Shown one piece after another: positions 29,129 through 36,717 of a stretch of DNA of 64,000 nt. The position numbers were made by a program, and so were the translations under genes. The notes under the pieces were generated by a model that had not been told where the DNA came from, did not search any database, and worked only from the letters and a program-made list of their open reading frames with translations. This DNA comes from Pseudolabrys taiwanensis (GTDB taxonomy: Bacteria; Pseudomonadota; Alphaproteobacteria; Rhizobiales; Xanthobacteraceae). The stretch's first letter is position 1, and the number at the start of each line of letters is the position of its first letter. The DNA is taken from the NCBI RefSeq assembly GCF_003367395.1, contig NZ_CP031417.1:5295501-5359500 (forward strand). Reading direction: 5' to 3'.

Positions 29129-30115
29129 TTAATTCGCCTCGATCTTCGCCGCCTTGATGATGTCGCCCCATTTCTTGCGCTCGGCGACGATCAGCGTCTC
29201 GAACGCTTCCGGCGAGTTGCTGATGAGCGTCATGCCGCTTTCGCCGACGAAGCGCTGCATCGACGGCTGCTTCAGCGCTTTGGCGACTTCAGCCTGCAGG
29301 CGTTTGATGATCTCCGGCGACGTGCCGGCGGGCGCGACGAGGCCGAACCAGGATGACGCCTGCCACGCCGGCAATCCCGCTTCCGCCGCGGTCGGCACGT
29401 CGGGCAGCGCCGCGAGCCGCGTCGGTCCACCGACGGCGAGCGCGGTGAGAGTGCCTGACTTGATATGCGCCATCACGATTGGGGGATTGTCGACGACGCC
29501 GTCGAGATGGCCGCCGATGAGATCGTTCACCGCCGGTGCCGCGCCGCGATAGGGCACGTGCTTCACCTTGATGTCGGCGGCATAGACGAACAGAGCCTGG
29601 CCGAGATGGCCGGTGGTGCCGACACCGGCCGAGCCGAAGTTGAGCTTGTCGGGATTGGCCTTCGCCGCCGCGATCAAGTCCTTGAGCGTCTTGAAGCCTG
29701 TCTTCGGATTGACGATCACCAGCATCGGCATGTCGGCGACGAGCGAGATCGGCGCGAAGGCCTTCGCCGCGTCGTAGGGCATCTCCTTGTAGAGGAACTG
29801 ATTGATGCTCTGGATGCCGGGCGAGGTCATCATCAGCGTGTAGCCATCGGGCGCGGCATTGGCGACCATCGCGGCGCCGAGATTGCCGCCCGCGCCGGGC
29901 TTGTTCTCGACGATGACCGGCTGGCCGAGGCTCTTGGCCATCTCTTCGCCGACCGCGCGTGCCAGCACGTCCACCAAGCCGCCGGCCGGGAAAGGCGCGA
30001 TGATACGGATCGGTCTATCGGGATAAGCCTGCGCCGGTACCGCGCTCGCTAGCGCCGTCAACATCAGGCCGCCGGCAAGCGCACACATGCGTGCGAACGG
30101 TCGTGACACGTGCAT
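29129..30115 (-). CDS. Tripartite tricarboxylate transporter substrate-binding protein (Bug family)
   Basis: This 328-aa periplasmic receptor has a signal peptide (to about residue 30, ending AQA) and Bug-family motifs YPDRPIRIIAPFPAGG, LGQPVIVENKPGAGG, APDGYTL and PYDAAKAFAPIS. Bug proteins bind carboxylates for TctAB-type transport, but no tctA or tctB is present here, so it is an orphan receptor. The start ATG at 30115 follows GGGGGAG. Ligand unknown. Confidence 0.9.
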   Translation of the reverse strand: MHVSRPFARMCALAGGLMLTALASAVPAQAYPDRPIRIIAPFPAGGLVDVLARAVGEEMAKSLGQPVIVENKPGAGGNLGAAMVANAAPDGYTLMMTSPGIQSINQFLYKEMPYDAAKAFAPISLVADMPMLVIVNPKTGFKTLKDLIAAAKANPDKLNFGSAGVGTTGHLGQALFVYAADIKVKHVPYRGAAPAVNDLIGGHLDGVVDNPPIVMAHIKSGTLTALAVGGPTRLAALPDVPTAAEAGLPAWQASSWFGLVAPAGTSPEIIKRLQAEVAKALKQPSMQRFVGESGMTLISNSPEAFETLIVAERKKWGDIIKAAKIEAN

Positions 30116-30288
30116 CGTTCTCCCCCCGAAACTTTTTTCCAGGCTTGTCGCGTGATTCAGCGATAGCGAGTCACGACGGCCCGTTTCCGTCAGCTTGTCA
30201 CAGCCTGGCCGCAATACAAGCGTCAAAGCGGCGCAGGACAACGTCCGCGCGCGGTGTCGCGTTATTGCAATGAATGCTGCGTTCGACG

Positions 30289-32175
30289 TCAGGCGCGGGG
30301 CGGGCGGCGGCGCTCGTGAAACCAGGCGCGATATTTTGTCATCTTCGCGCGCTGTGCCTGCGGTGCGTGCTTGCGGCAGGTTGCGGCTTCGTCGCTGCCC
30401 GGCGCGGCGCCCCAACGCAGCTCGACGCAATCGTTGGGGTTGTAGGCCATCTCCAGCTCGGACATGCGGCCGATGACGTCCTTGAGCGACAGCGTCCAGG
30501 TCGAGCCGTCGGTGCGCGGATAGGTGAACGTTCGCGTCGCCAGTTCGCTGGCGAGCATGCGTTGCAGATCTTCCTTCACGTCGGCCGCGCTTTTGCCGGC
30601 CGGCATGGCATAGCGTCCGGGACGGCGGGCCACGCGATCCGGGAAGCCGCGCACGACGTCGATGGCGATCAACAGGCGCAGATCGCGTGACGGCGTCGAG
30701 AAGTCTTCCCACGCGCCCATGGTCTCGAAGATAGTCGCGCCGTCCGGCATCGCGGCTTCGCCTTTGCCGCTGTTCAGGAACTTGCGGCCGTTCTCGACCG
30801 ACTGCACCCGCACCTTCACCTGCTCCTCGAGCGAGTCGATGGCGTCCTTCATCGCCGCCGCGGGATCGAGCGGCTCGGGCGACATCACGTCGTCCATCTT
30901 GTCGTAGAAGGCCTCGACGCCGAGCTTGGCCTGTTCGAGCGAGAAGTCGCCGTATTGCGGGCTCTTGGCGATCTCGTTGTTGGTCAATCGCCGCAGGCCG
31001 CCGTTCGCTTCGCGCGCCACGGGCCGGAAGCGTTTGAAGCCGGGGCCGCCCAGCGCCGGATCGACGGCATAGAGGAAGTTGCCGCGCCAATAGCGTTTGC
31101 GGGCGACGGTGCCGTCCGGCTGACCGTCGACGGCGAAGATGATGCCGGCGGCGCCGTTGGCCTCTGGCACGCGGCGCACGATCATCAGCACGTGTCCATA
31201 CGGATCGGCGTAGATCACGCCCGGCCGCAACGTGTCCTGGCTGAGCGCAACGGGATAGTAATCGGTGTTGTCGGAGTTGAGCGCCGTGCGTGCGGTGCCG
31301 GAATGGACCGTGTCCGCCACCGTGCGCATGAACTGTCCGAACGCGGCGGTAAGACCGGCGCGCCGCGCGGGCGCCGTCGCGGCGCCATCGTCGTCGGCCG
31401 AGGCGCGCGCGCTCTCCGCCGTCTGCGTGCTCGACCACTGGAAGCACTGCGGCGCCTTGCCGCCGCCGCCGCGGTTGCACTTCGAGAAGCCGAACGGCAG
31501 GCCCATCTTGAAGGCGAAGTAAGCGCGCAGGAAATAGGGCAGGTCGGCGCAGTCCGGCCGCAGCACCATCTTCATCTCGTCTTCGCCAAGCCCGAGATAG
31601 TTGAACAGCACATTGCGCGAGCGGTCGCGCAGCACCTCGTGCAGCGCCGCCCATGACGGCGTCGCGTCGAGCGGATCGTCGAACAGCTTTTCGATCCAGG
31701 CCGAGAACAGGTTCTCGGTCGCGCGCGTCCAAGCATGACGCACCGGCCAGACGCTGCCGGCGGTGGCGCCGGGGCCGGCGGGCCGCTCGGCGCGCACGGT
31801 GATCTCGCGGGTGATGGTGCCGCACTCGGACGATGTGAGCGTTGCGTGCCAGGTGCCGGCGGCGGGCGCGGCAACATCGGCGTACCACGCATAGGGCGGA
31901 CCGTCGCTGCGCTTGCGCGACGTCGCCGCGACTCTGCCGTCCGGGGCGACCAGCGACAGTTCGCCCTTGAGCGGCTTCTCCGCCGCCATGATCACGCGCA
32001 GCGGCGCGCCTTTCCACGGCGACAGCGGCGCGGGCAGCATGGCCACCAGATCGTTGCAGGCATTGCCGGCCGATTGCGCGCGCGCGGTATTCGGCGCGGC
32101 AAGACAGGCGAGCAGCGCGCCTGTCGTCAGCAGCGATGCGGTCCGGGCGGAGGCGAAGCGGCGTAGGTGCGGCAC
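30289..32175 (-). CDS. Large secreted protein of unknown function, possible papain-like fold
   Basis: This 628-aa protein has an N-terminal signal peptide (about residues 10-32, ending ARA). No family was recognised with certainty. The segment RPDCADLPYFLRAYFAFKMG places a Cys before a hydrophobic helix, and YGHVLMIVRRV follows about 150 residues later. The order Cys-then-His resembles NlpC/P60-type papain folds, which is only a suggestion. The GTG start at 32175 has GGGGGAA at good spacing and places the signal peptide correctly; the frame upstream is open but implausible. It is followed in the same direction by the Bug receptor gene and preceded by the DUF2272 gene. Confidence 0.6.
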   Translation of the reverse strand: MPHLRRFASARTASLLTTGALLACLAAPNTARAQSAGNACNDLVAMLPAPLSPWKGAPLRVIMAAEKPLKGELSLVAPDGRVAATSRKRSDGPPYAWYADVAAPAAGTWHATLTSSECGTITREITVRAERPAGPGATAGSVWPVRHAWTRATENLFSAWIEKLFDDPLDATPSWAALHEVLRDRSRNVLFNYLGLGEDEMKMVLRPDCADLPYFLRAYFAFKMGLPFGFSKCNRGGGGKAPQCFQWSSTQTAESARASADDDGAATAPARRAGLTAAFGQFMRTVADTVHSGTARTALNSDNTDYYPVALSQDTLRPGVIYADPYGHVLMIVRRVPEANGAAGIIFAVDGQPDGTVARKRYWRGNFLYAVDPALGGPGFKRFRPVAREANGGLRRLTNNEIAKSPQYGDFSLEQAKLGVEAFYDKMDDVMSPEPLDPAAAMKDAIDSLEEQVKVRVQSVENGRKFLNSGKGEAAMPDGATIFETMGAWEDFSTPSRDLRLLIAIDVVRGFPDRVARRPGRYAMPAGKSAADVKEDLQRMLASELATRTFTYPRTDGSTWTLSLKDVIGRMSELEMAYNPNDCVELRWGAAPGSDEAATCRKHAPQAQRAKMTKYRAWFHERRRPPRA

Positions 32176-32252
32176 GAAAGTTCCCCCGATCTTGCGGCTG
32201 TGGTCCCGACTATGGCGCAGTCGGAATCGCCGCACAATGCGCGCACCGCGCC

Positions 32253-33323
32253 TCAGCGCAATTGCAGCAGCACGAACCACTTCTGGTCGTTGAGCGCGCA
32301 GTTTTCCGGTGCCGCGCCGGGTTCCGCCAGCGTCCAGGCGCCGGCGCCGCCGCAGCGGCCGCTTTGCACCGGCGAGAGCTTCATGTCGCGCGTCAGGTTC
32401 ATCTTGCGCGCGGTCACCGCGTTCAGGACGTTGCCGCCGATCGTGTAGATCTTGCGCGCCGGCGCATCGATGCGCGCCACCACTTCGCAATGCGTCCGCT
32501 GCAGCGTGCGCGCGCCGGCGGCGACCTCCTGCCGGATGCGTTCGCGCACCGCCGCGGCGCTCAGCTTCGCCAGCGACGGCTCGCGCTCAAGGCAGATCAT
32601 GTCGCCGACGCGCGGCCGCGTCGTCGCCAGCGGGCAGGCGCGGTAGATGCGCGCGTCCGTCTTGTGCGCGACTTCGGCGGCGCTGGTCGCGAACGCGTCG
32701 TCGATGTAGACGCGGTGCGCGTTCGAAAAGGCAAAGCCGGTCGCGGTCGCGCCCGCCTGCCGCATGACATAGCTGATGAATGCCGCCGACCACGGCGTGT
32801 CGACGATCGCCGCGCGGATGATCGCCTCGCGCATCGCCTCGCGTTGCGCTGGATCGGCGATGCCGTCGGCCGCTTTCAGCAGCGGCCCGATGTCGACGCG
32901 CAGGCGCTCGGCGATCTGCGCGGCGTCCTGCGAGTCCGCGGCGCCGCGATAGCCGCGCACTTCGAGCTCGTCGCCGAGGCCGCCGGCGGCGACGCCGTAG
33001 AGCGCACGCCAATAGGCCAGCACGCGCCACCAGCCGAGACTGTCGAGGCGTGCCTCGCGGCCGTTGGCGCGATCTTCGCGGCGGCTCTCGGCTTCGGTCA
33101 GACCAAAATGGATGAGGCGGCCGCCGGCATCGATGCGATGGCCGCCAAAGGCGTCGAATTCGGCGCGGGCTGCTTGCGCGATGCGCTGCCCCAGCGCGCC
33201 GGAGGGCGTCGCCGCGGTCGCGGTGCACGTCGCCTGCACGGCCGGCCAGAACGGTAAGTCCTCGGCATGCGCGGCGGCGGCGAAGCCGATGGCCACGGCA
33301 ACAAGGCAGGCAGTGGCGCGCAT
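32253..33323 (-). CDS. Secreted DUF2272-domain protein
   Basis: The 356-aa protein has a signal peptide (MRATACLVAVAIGFAAAAHA) and a domain fitting DUF2272, with PWSAAFISYVMRQAG (about 177-192) and the HCEVVARIDA region near the C-terminus. DUF2272 proteins are thought to be related to CHAP/NlpC-like peptidoglycan amidases, but activity is unproven. The start at 33323 is supported by GAGGAG 5 nt upstream. It probably forms a transcription unit with the 628-aa secreted protein 77 nt downstream. Confidence 0.72.
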   Translation of the reverse strand: MRATACLVAVAIGFAAAAHAEDLPFWPAVQATCTATAATPSGALGQRIAQAARAEFDAFGGHRIDAGGRLIHFGLTEAESRREDRANGREARLDSLGWWRVLAYWRALYGVAAGGLGDELEVRGYRGAADSQDAAQIAERLRVDIGPLLKAADGIADPAQREAMREAIIRAAIVDTPWSAAFISYVMRQAGATATGFAFSNAHRVYIDDAFATSAAEVAHKTDARIYRACPLATTRPRVGDMICLEREPSLAKLSAAAVRERIRQEVAAGARTLQRTHCEVVARIDAPARKIYTIGGNVLNAVTARKMNLTRDMKLSPVQSGRCGGAGAWTLAEPGAAPENCALNDQKWFVLLQLR

Positions 33324-33434
33324 GAACTCCTCAAGGCTCCGGAGACGTCGGCGTGACATGCCACATCGCGCGCGCGCACCCAAGGCGGGATGGGCGCCGG
33401 TCCGGTGGTGTTGCGTCGTCCTCGCATTCTCGGT

Positions 33435-33512
33435 GTGACGGCTCCCAATGAATGCCTCGATGCGCTTCGCCAACGCCTCTCGGACGGCGTCGATGTCTTC
33501 GGCGATGTCGTC
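33435..33512 (-). pseudogene. Remnant of a second copy of the HTH gene's 3' end
   Basis: The minus strand encodes DDIAEDIDAVREALAKRIEA then FIGSR, matching the C-terminal DDLPDDLDALRDELARRIEA then FMETH of the helix-turn-helix protein at 35620-36297, with about half of the residues identical. No start or complete gene is present here. The remnant lies left of the ars operon and the intact gene lies right of it, in the same orientation. Confidence 0.5.
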
Positions 33513-33539
33513 TCCGGCCGGCCGCGCTTTTGCGCGGAC

Positions 33540-33577
33540 TTGACGCGGGCCATATATTTCGATATTCGTTGAAATAT
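33540..33577 (+). promoter_or_regulatory. arsR promoter and probable ArsR operator
   Basis: TTGACG (33540-33545) and TATTCG (33563-33568) are separated by 17 nt and predict a transcript start at or next to the arsR ATG (33576). The inverted repeat ATATTTC (33554-33560) and GAAATAT (33571-33577) with a 10-nt centre spans the -10 and reaches the start codon, a suitable ArsR binding site. Confidence 0.6.
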
Positions 33578-33935
33578 GGAAAAGACGGACGCTGTCGCGG
33601 CCTTGAGCGCCTTGGCGCAGGAAAACCGGCTCGATGTGTTCCGCCTGCTGGTGCAGGCGGGGCCCGAGGGCCTGCCCGCCGGCAAGGTCGCCGAAGCGCT
33701 CGACCTCGCACCGAACACGCTCACCTTCCACTTCGATCGCCTGCGCCAAGCCGGCCTCGTCACCGTGCGGCGTGAGGGCCGTTCGATGATTTATGCGGCG
33801 CGCTTCGAGACGATGAACGGGCTGCTCGGCTTTCTCACCGACAACTGCTGCCAGGGCGATGTCGCCGCCTGCGCGCCCGTGTTTTGCAAGCCCTCGACGC
33901 CGCGCCGCGCGAAGGCGCCGAAAGAATCCGTGTGA
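33576..33935 (+). CDS. arsR: ArsR-family arsenic-responsive repressor
   Basis: This 119-aa winged-helix protein has LSALAQENRLDVFRLLVQAG and a recognition region VAEALDLAPNTLTFHFDRLR. The cysteines NCCQGDVAACAPVFC near the C-terminus may bind As(III); the classical ELCVCDL site in helix 3 is absent, so this is one of the C-terminal-cysteine types. No Shine-Dalgarno sequence precedes the ATG and the predicted transcript start coincides with it, suggesting leaderless translation. It heads the arsR-arsC-acr3 operon. Confidence 0.9.
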   Translation: MEKTDAVAALSALAQENRLDVFRLLVQAGPEGLPAGKVAEALDLAPNTLTFHFDRLRQAGLVTVRREGRSMIYAARFETMNGLLGFLTDNCCQGDVAACAPVFCKPSTPRRAKAPKESV

Positions 33936-33963
33936 CGACAACCATCAACGCTTGAGCTGAACC

Positions 33964-34491
33964 ATGGCTGACAAACTGTACAACGTCCTGTTTCTCTGCA
34001 CCGGCAATTCGGCTCGCTCGATCATCGCCGAGGCCATTTTGAACAAGCTCGGCGGCGTGAAATTCCACGCTTACAGCGCCGGCAGTCAGCCCAAGGGCGC
34101 GGTCAATCCGCACACGATCGCGCTGCTCAAAGGCCTCGGCCACGACACGTCAGGCTTGCGCTCGAAATCATGGACCGAGTTCGCGCAGACCGGCGCGCCG
34201 CCGCTCGATTTCGTCTTCACCGTTTGCGACAACGCCGCGGGCGAGTCGTGCCCGGTCTGGCCCGGCCAGCCGATGACGGCGCATTGGGGCATTCCCGATC
34301 CCGCCGAAGCGACCGGCAGCGACGCGGAAATCGCCGTCGCGTTCCAGGATGCGTATCGCATGCTGCTGCGCCGCATCGAAATCTTCCTGGCGCTGCCCAT
34401 CGCCAAGCTCGACCGGATGACATTGCGCGCGCGCCTGCGCGAGATCGGCCAGATCGAAGGCGCAACCTCACCGCGCCCGAACGTCGCGTAA
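33964..34491 (+). CDS. arsC: Arsenate reductase, low-molecular-weight phosphatase type
   Basis: The 175-aa enzyme has the phosphate-binding loop LCTGNSARS near the N-terminus (catalytic Cys in FLCTGNSAR) and the resolving cysteines in VCDNAAGESCPVWPG. This is the thioredoxin- or mycothiol-type family rather than the glutaredoxin (plasmid R773) type. It reduces arsenate to arsenite for export by the next gene. It lies 28 nt after arsR. Confidence 0.93.
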   Translation: MADKLYNVLFLCTGNSARSIIAEAILNKLGGVKFHAYSAGSQPKGAVNPHTIALLKGLGHDTSGLRSKSWTEFAQTGAPPLDFVFTVCDNAAGESCPVWPGQPMTAHWGIPDPAEATGSDAEIAVAFQDAYRMLLRRIEIFLALPIAKLDRMTLRARLREIGQIEGATSPRPNVA

Positions 34492-34497
34492 TCCGTC

Positions 34498-35550
34498 ATG
34501 AGCACCTTCGAACGTTATCTGTCGCTGTGGGTCGCGCTGTGCATCGTCGCCGGCATCGCGCTCGGCCATGCCGCGCCGTCGCTGTTCGCCACGATCGCGA
34601 CGGCCGAATTGGCCAAGGTCAACCTGCCGGTCGCCGTGCTGATCTGGCTCATGATCGTGCCGATGCTGCTCAAGATCGACTTCGGCGCGCTCGGGCAGGT
34701 GCGCGAGCATTGGCGCGGCGTCGGCGTGACTTTGTTCATCAACTGGGCGGTCAAGCCGTTCTCGATGGCGCTGCTCGGCACCGTCTTCGTCGCGCATGTC
34801 TTCGCGCCGCTGCTGCCGGCGGAGCAGATTCCAAGCTATATCGCGGGTCTCATCTTGCTCGCGGCCGCGCCTTGCACGGCCATGGTCTTCGTGTGGTCGA
34901 ACCTGTGTGAAGGCGAGCCGCACTACACGCTGAGCCAGGTCGCGCTCAACGACATCATCATGGTGTTTCTGTTCGCGCCGCTGGTCGGCCTGCTGCTGGG
35001 CGTGGCGTCGATCACAGTACCGTGGGACACGTTGTTGTTGTCGGTCGTGCTGTACATCGTCGTGCCCGTCGCGGTGGCGCAGCTGTGGCGGCGCTATTTG
35101 CTCGCGGTCGGCCCGGAGGCGTTGAAAACGACGCTTGCCCGGCTACAACCGTTGTCGCTCGTCGCACTGCTCGCAACATTGGTTCTTCTGTTCGGCTTCC
35201 AAGGCGAACAGATTCTCGCGCAGCCGCTCGTCATCGCGCTGCTGGCCGTGCCGATCATCATTCAGGTTTATCTCAACGCCGGGCTTGCCTATTGGCTCAG
35301 CCGTCAGTTTGGCGTCGCCTGGTGCGTCGCCGCGCCCGCAGCGCTGATCGGCGCCAGCAATTTCTTCGAGCTCGCGGTGGCCGCCGCCATCAGTCTGTTC
35401 GGCTTGAACTCCGGCGCCGCTCTGGCGACAGTGGTCGGCGTTCTCGTCGAAGTGCCGGTGATGCTGTCGGTCGTGAAGATCGTGAAGGCCTCGCGCACAT
35501 GGTACGAGGCCGGCAGCCAGCGCCGCGCGGCGGTGAAGTCGGAAGCGTAG
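34498..35550 (+). CDS. acr3: Arsenite efflux permease Acr3
   Basis: This 350-aa membrane protein has ten hydrophobic segments. The Acr3 signature is present: PMLLKIDFGAL, the conserved cysteine in LAAAPCTAMVFVWSNL, NDIIMVFLFAP and GASNFFELAVAAA. It exports arsenite. The start ATG lies 6 nt after the arsC stop. Confidence 0.95.
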   Translation: MSTFERYLSLWVALCIVAGIALGHAAPSLFATIATAELAKVNLPVAVLIWLMIVPMLLKIDFGALGQVREHWRGVGVTLFINWAVKPFSMALLGTVFVAHVFAPLLPAEQIPSYIAGLILLAAAPCTAMVFVWSNLCEGEPHYTLSQVALNDIIMVFLFAPLVGLLLGVASITVPWDTLLLSVVLYIVVPVAVAQLWRRYLLAVGPEALKTTLARLQPLSLVALLATLVLLFGFQGEQILAQPLVIALLAVPIIIQVYLNAGLAYWLSRQFGVAWCVAAPAALIGASNFFELAVAAAISLFGLNSGAALATVVGVLVEVPVMLSVVKIVKASRTWYEAGSQRRAAVKSEA

Positions 35551-35619
35551 TGGGTTGCGCCTTGCTCCTGACGTCGTCGTCTGGCGCGCCACAAACAGCG
35601 CGCGCGGACATCGAACGGC

Positions 35620-36297
35620 TCAGGCGCTCTTGCTCTCGTGTGCCTGCCGGGCTCTTGCCAAGTCGGCCTCGAGTTCTTCGTCGGTATGCGTCTCCATGAA
35701 GGCTTCGATGCGCCGCGCCAGTTCGTCGCGGAGCGCGTCGAGATCGTCGGGCAGGTCGTCGTACTCGCTGCATTGACACCGCGCATTGGCCATCGGCTGC
35801 GCCTCGCGGATCTTCTGCAACGTCTGCAAGGTCTGCGTCATCACCGCGAGCCGCCGCGCGCAGGCATCCGCTTCCGTGCGTAGGCGCGGCTCGTTGCCGA
35901 GCGCCTCGCGCGCGACTTCTTCCGCCGCGATCTCCTTCAGCAGCAGCGCTTCGATCCGCTCCGCCGCTGTCTGCTCCCCTCCCTCCACGCGTGCAGCGCG
36001 TGGCGGGGAGGGGTCGGGGGTGGGGGGCGCTTCGAGTGGGAAGGCAAGACCGTTGTCTGCGACCACGCCCGTCCGCGTCTGCAGGCTCTCCATCAGCGCT
36101 TGCGCCTCGCTGACGAGCGAGGCCTCCGGGCGACCGTGCCTGCGCTGGCTGCGCTTCACCCAGCCGTGCCGTTCCACCAGTGAACTCAAGGTGGAGATGC
36201 CGATGGAAAACTCGCGCGCGAGGCTGCGCATCGGCTGGTCGGTCTGTTCATAGCGTTGCCGCAACGCGGCGAGGAAATCCTCCGCATATCGCACCAT
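35620..36297 (-). CDS. Small helix-turn-helix protein with repeat-derived insertion
   Basis: This 225-aa protein of unknown function has an N-terminal DNA-binding-like helix-turn-helix (SLAREFSIGISTLSSLVERH, residues about 24-43). A Pro-rich stretch (EAPPTPDPSPPRAARVEGGE, about 90-110) is coded by a family D repeat at 35974-36028. A helical middle region with TQTLQTLQKIREAQ and a CQC motif then precede an acidic C-terminus (DDLPDDLDALRDELARRIEA). The start at 36297 follows a consensus promoter at 36404-36433. A truncated homologue lies beyond the ars operon at 33435-33512. Confidence 0.65.
   Translation of the reverse strand: MVRYAEDFLAALRQRYEQTDQPMRSLAREFSIGISTLSSLVERHGWVKRSQRRHGRPEASLVSEAQALMESLQTRTGVVADNGLAFPLEAPPTPDPSPPRAARVEGGEQTAAERIEALLLKEIAAEEVAREALGNEPRLRTEADACARRLAVMTQTLQTLQKIREAQPMANARCQCSEYDDLPDDLDALRDELARRIEAFMETHTDEELEADLARARQAHESKSA
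35974..36028. repeat. Family D repeat inside a coding region
   Basis: CTCCCCTCCCTCCACGCGTG pairs with the inverted GCGCGTGGCGGGGAGGGG, followed by GGGGGTGGGG. It keeps the reading frame open and contributes about 18 Pro-rich residues to the helix-turn-helix protein. Confidence 0.65.
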
Positions 36298-36398
36298 GGC
36301 GATGCTCCGTGGGAATGATGTTTGTGGCGGAAATAAAAAACGCCCCGGCGCAGACAGCATGCGGGCCAAAGAGTGGCCCGGACGCACCGGCGGAACGT

Positions 36399-36433
36399 GG
36401 GTATTTATACCCAGAGCAGCGTGACGCTGTCAA
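36399..36433 (-). promoter_or_regulatory. Consensus sigma-70 promoter with overlapping palindrome for the HTH gene
   Basis: On the minus strand TTGACA (36433-36428) and TATAAA (36409-36404) are separated by 18 nt. The near-perfect palindrome GGGTATTTATACCC (36399-36412) covers the -10, consistent with autorepression by the encoded helix-turn-helix protein. The ~100-nt leader carries a hairpin (GGGCCA...TGGCCC, near 36363-36379) and a TTTTTT run (about 36336-36341), so attenuation is possible. Confidence 0.6.
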
Positions 36434-36460
36434 GGATTATAGTCTGCAGCTGGGACAACG

Positions 36461-36541
36461 CGTAGGGCGGGTTAGCCGAAGGCGTAACCCGCCGGGGCAT
36501 ATGGTGGATTGGCGGATTACGCTTCGCTAATCCGCCCTACG
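36461..36541. repeat. Palindromic repeat (family E, CGTAGGGCGG ends)
   Basis: CGTAGGGCGGGTTAGCCGAA at the left and CTTCGCTAATCCGCCCTACG at the right form an 81-bp imperfect palindrome with inner arms GGCGTAACCCGCC and GGCGGATTACGC. This type is widespread in proteobacteria. It separates the accessory block from ftsQ. Confidence 0.8.
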
Positions 36542-36717
36542 AACCCATCCCTCCCTTAATACCTCCCAACAATTCGTAAACTTTTACTAATCATTTACCA
36601 AATGGTCCGAAGACTACCCCATTGGCGGCGCGGCGCGTCCGGCCCTTGGGCCTCGCGCGCCGGTTGCCGGAACGTTTTGAGGCCCGAGCCGGGCCAAGGG
36701 GTCAAGAGCCGCCCGCG
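36542..36717 (+). promoter_or_regulatory. Probable ftsQAZ promoter region
   Basis: An AT-rich stretch (about 36565-36605) contains TTAC-TAATCAT-TTAC (two TTAC words with 7-nt spacing), resembling a degenerate CtrA site, and GTAAAC just before. Because ftsQ is detached from ddlB here, it needs its own promoter; no convincing -35/-10 pair could be fixed. Confidence 0.35.

Noticed and set aside
30116-32017. Extension of the Bug receptor frame far upstream
   Set aside because: It overlaps the secreted-protein gene; the signal peptide and ribosome binding site place the start at 30115.
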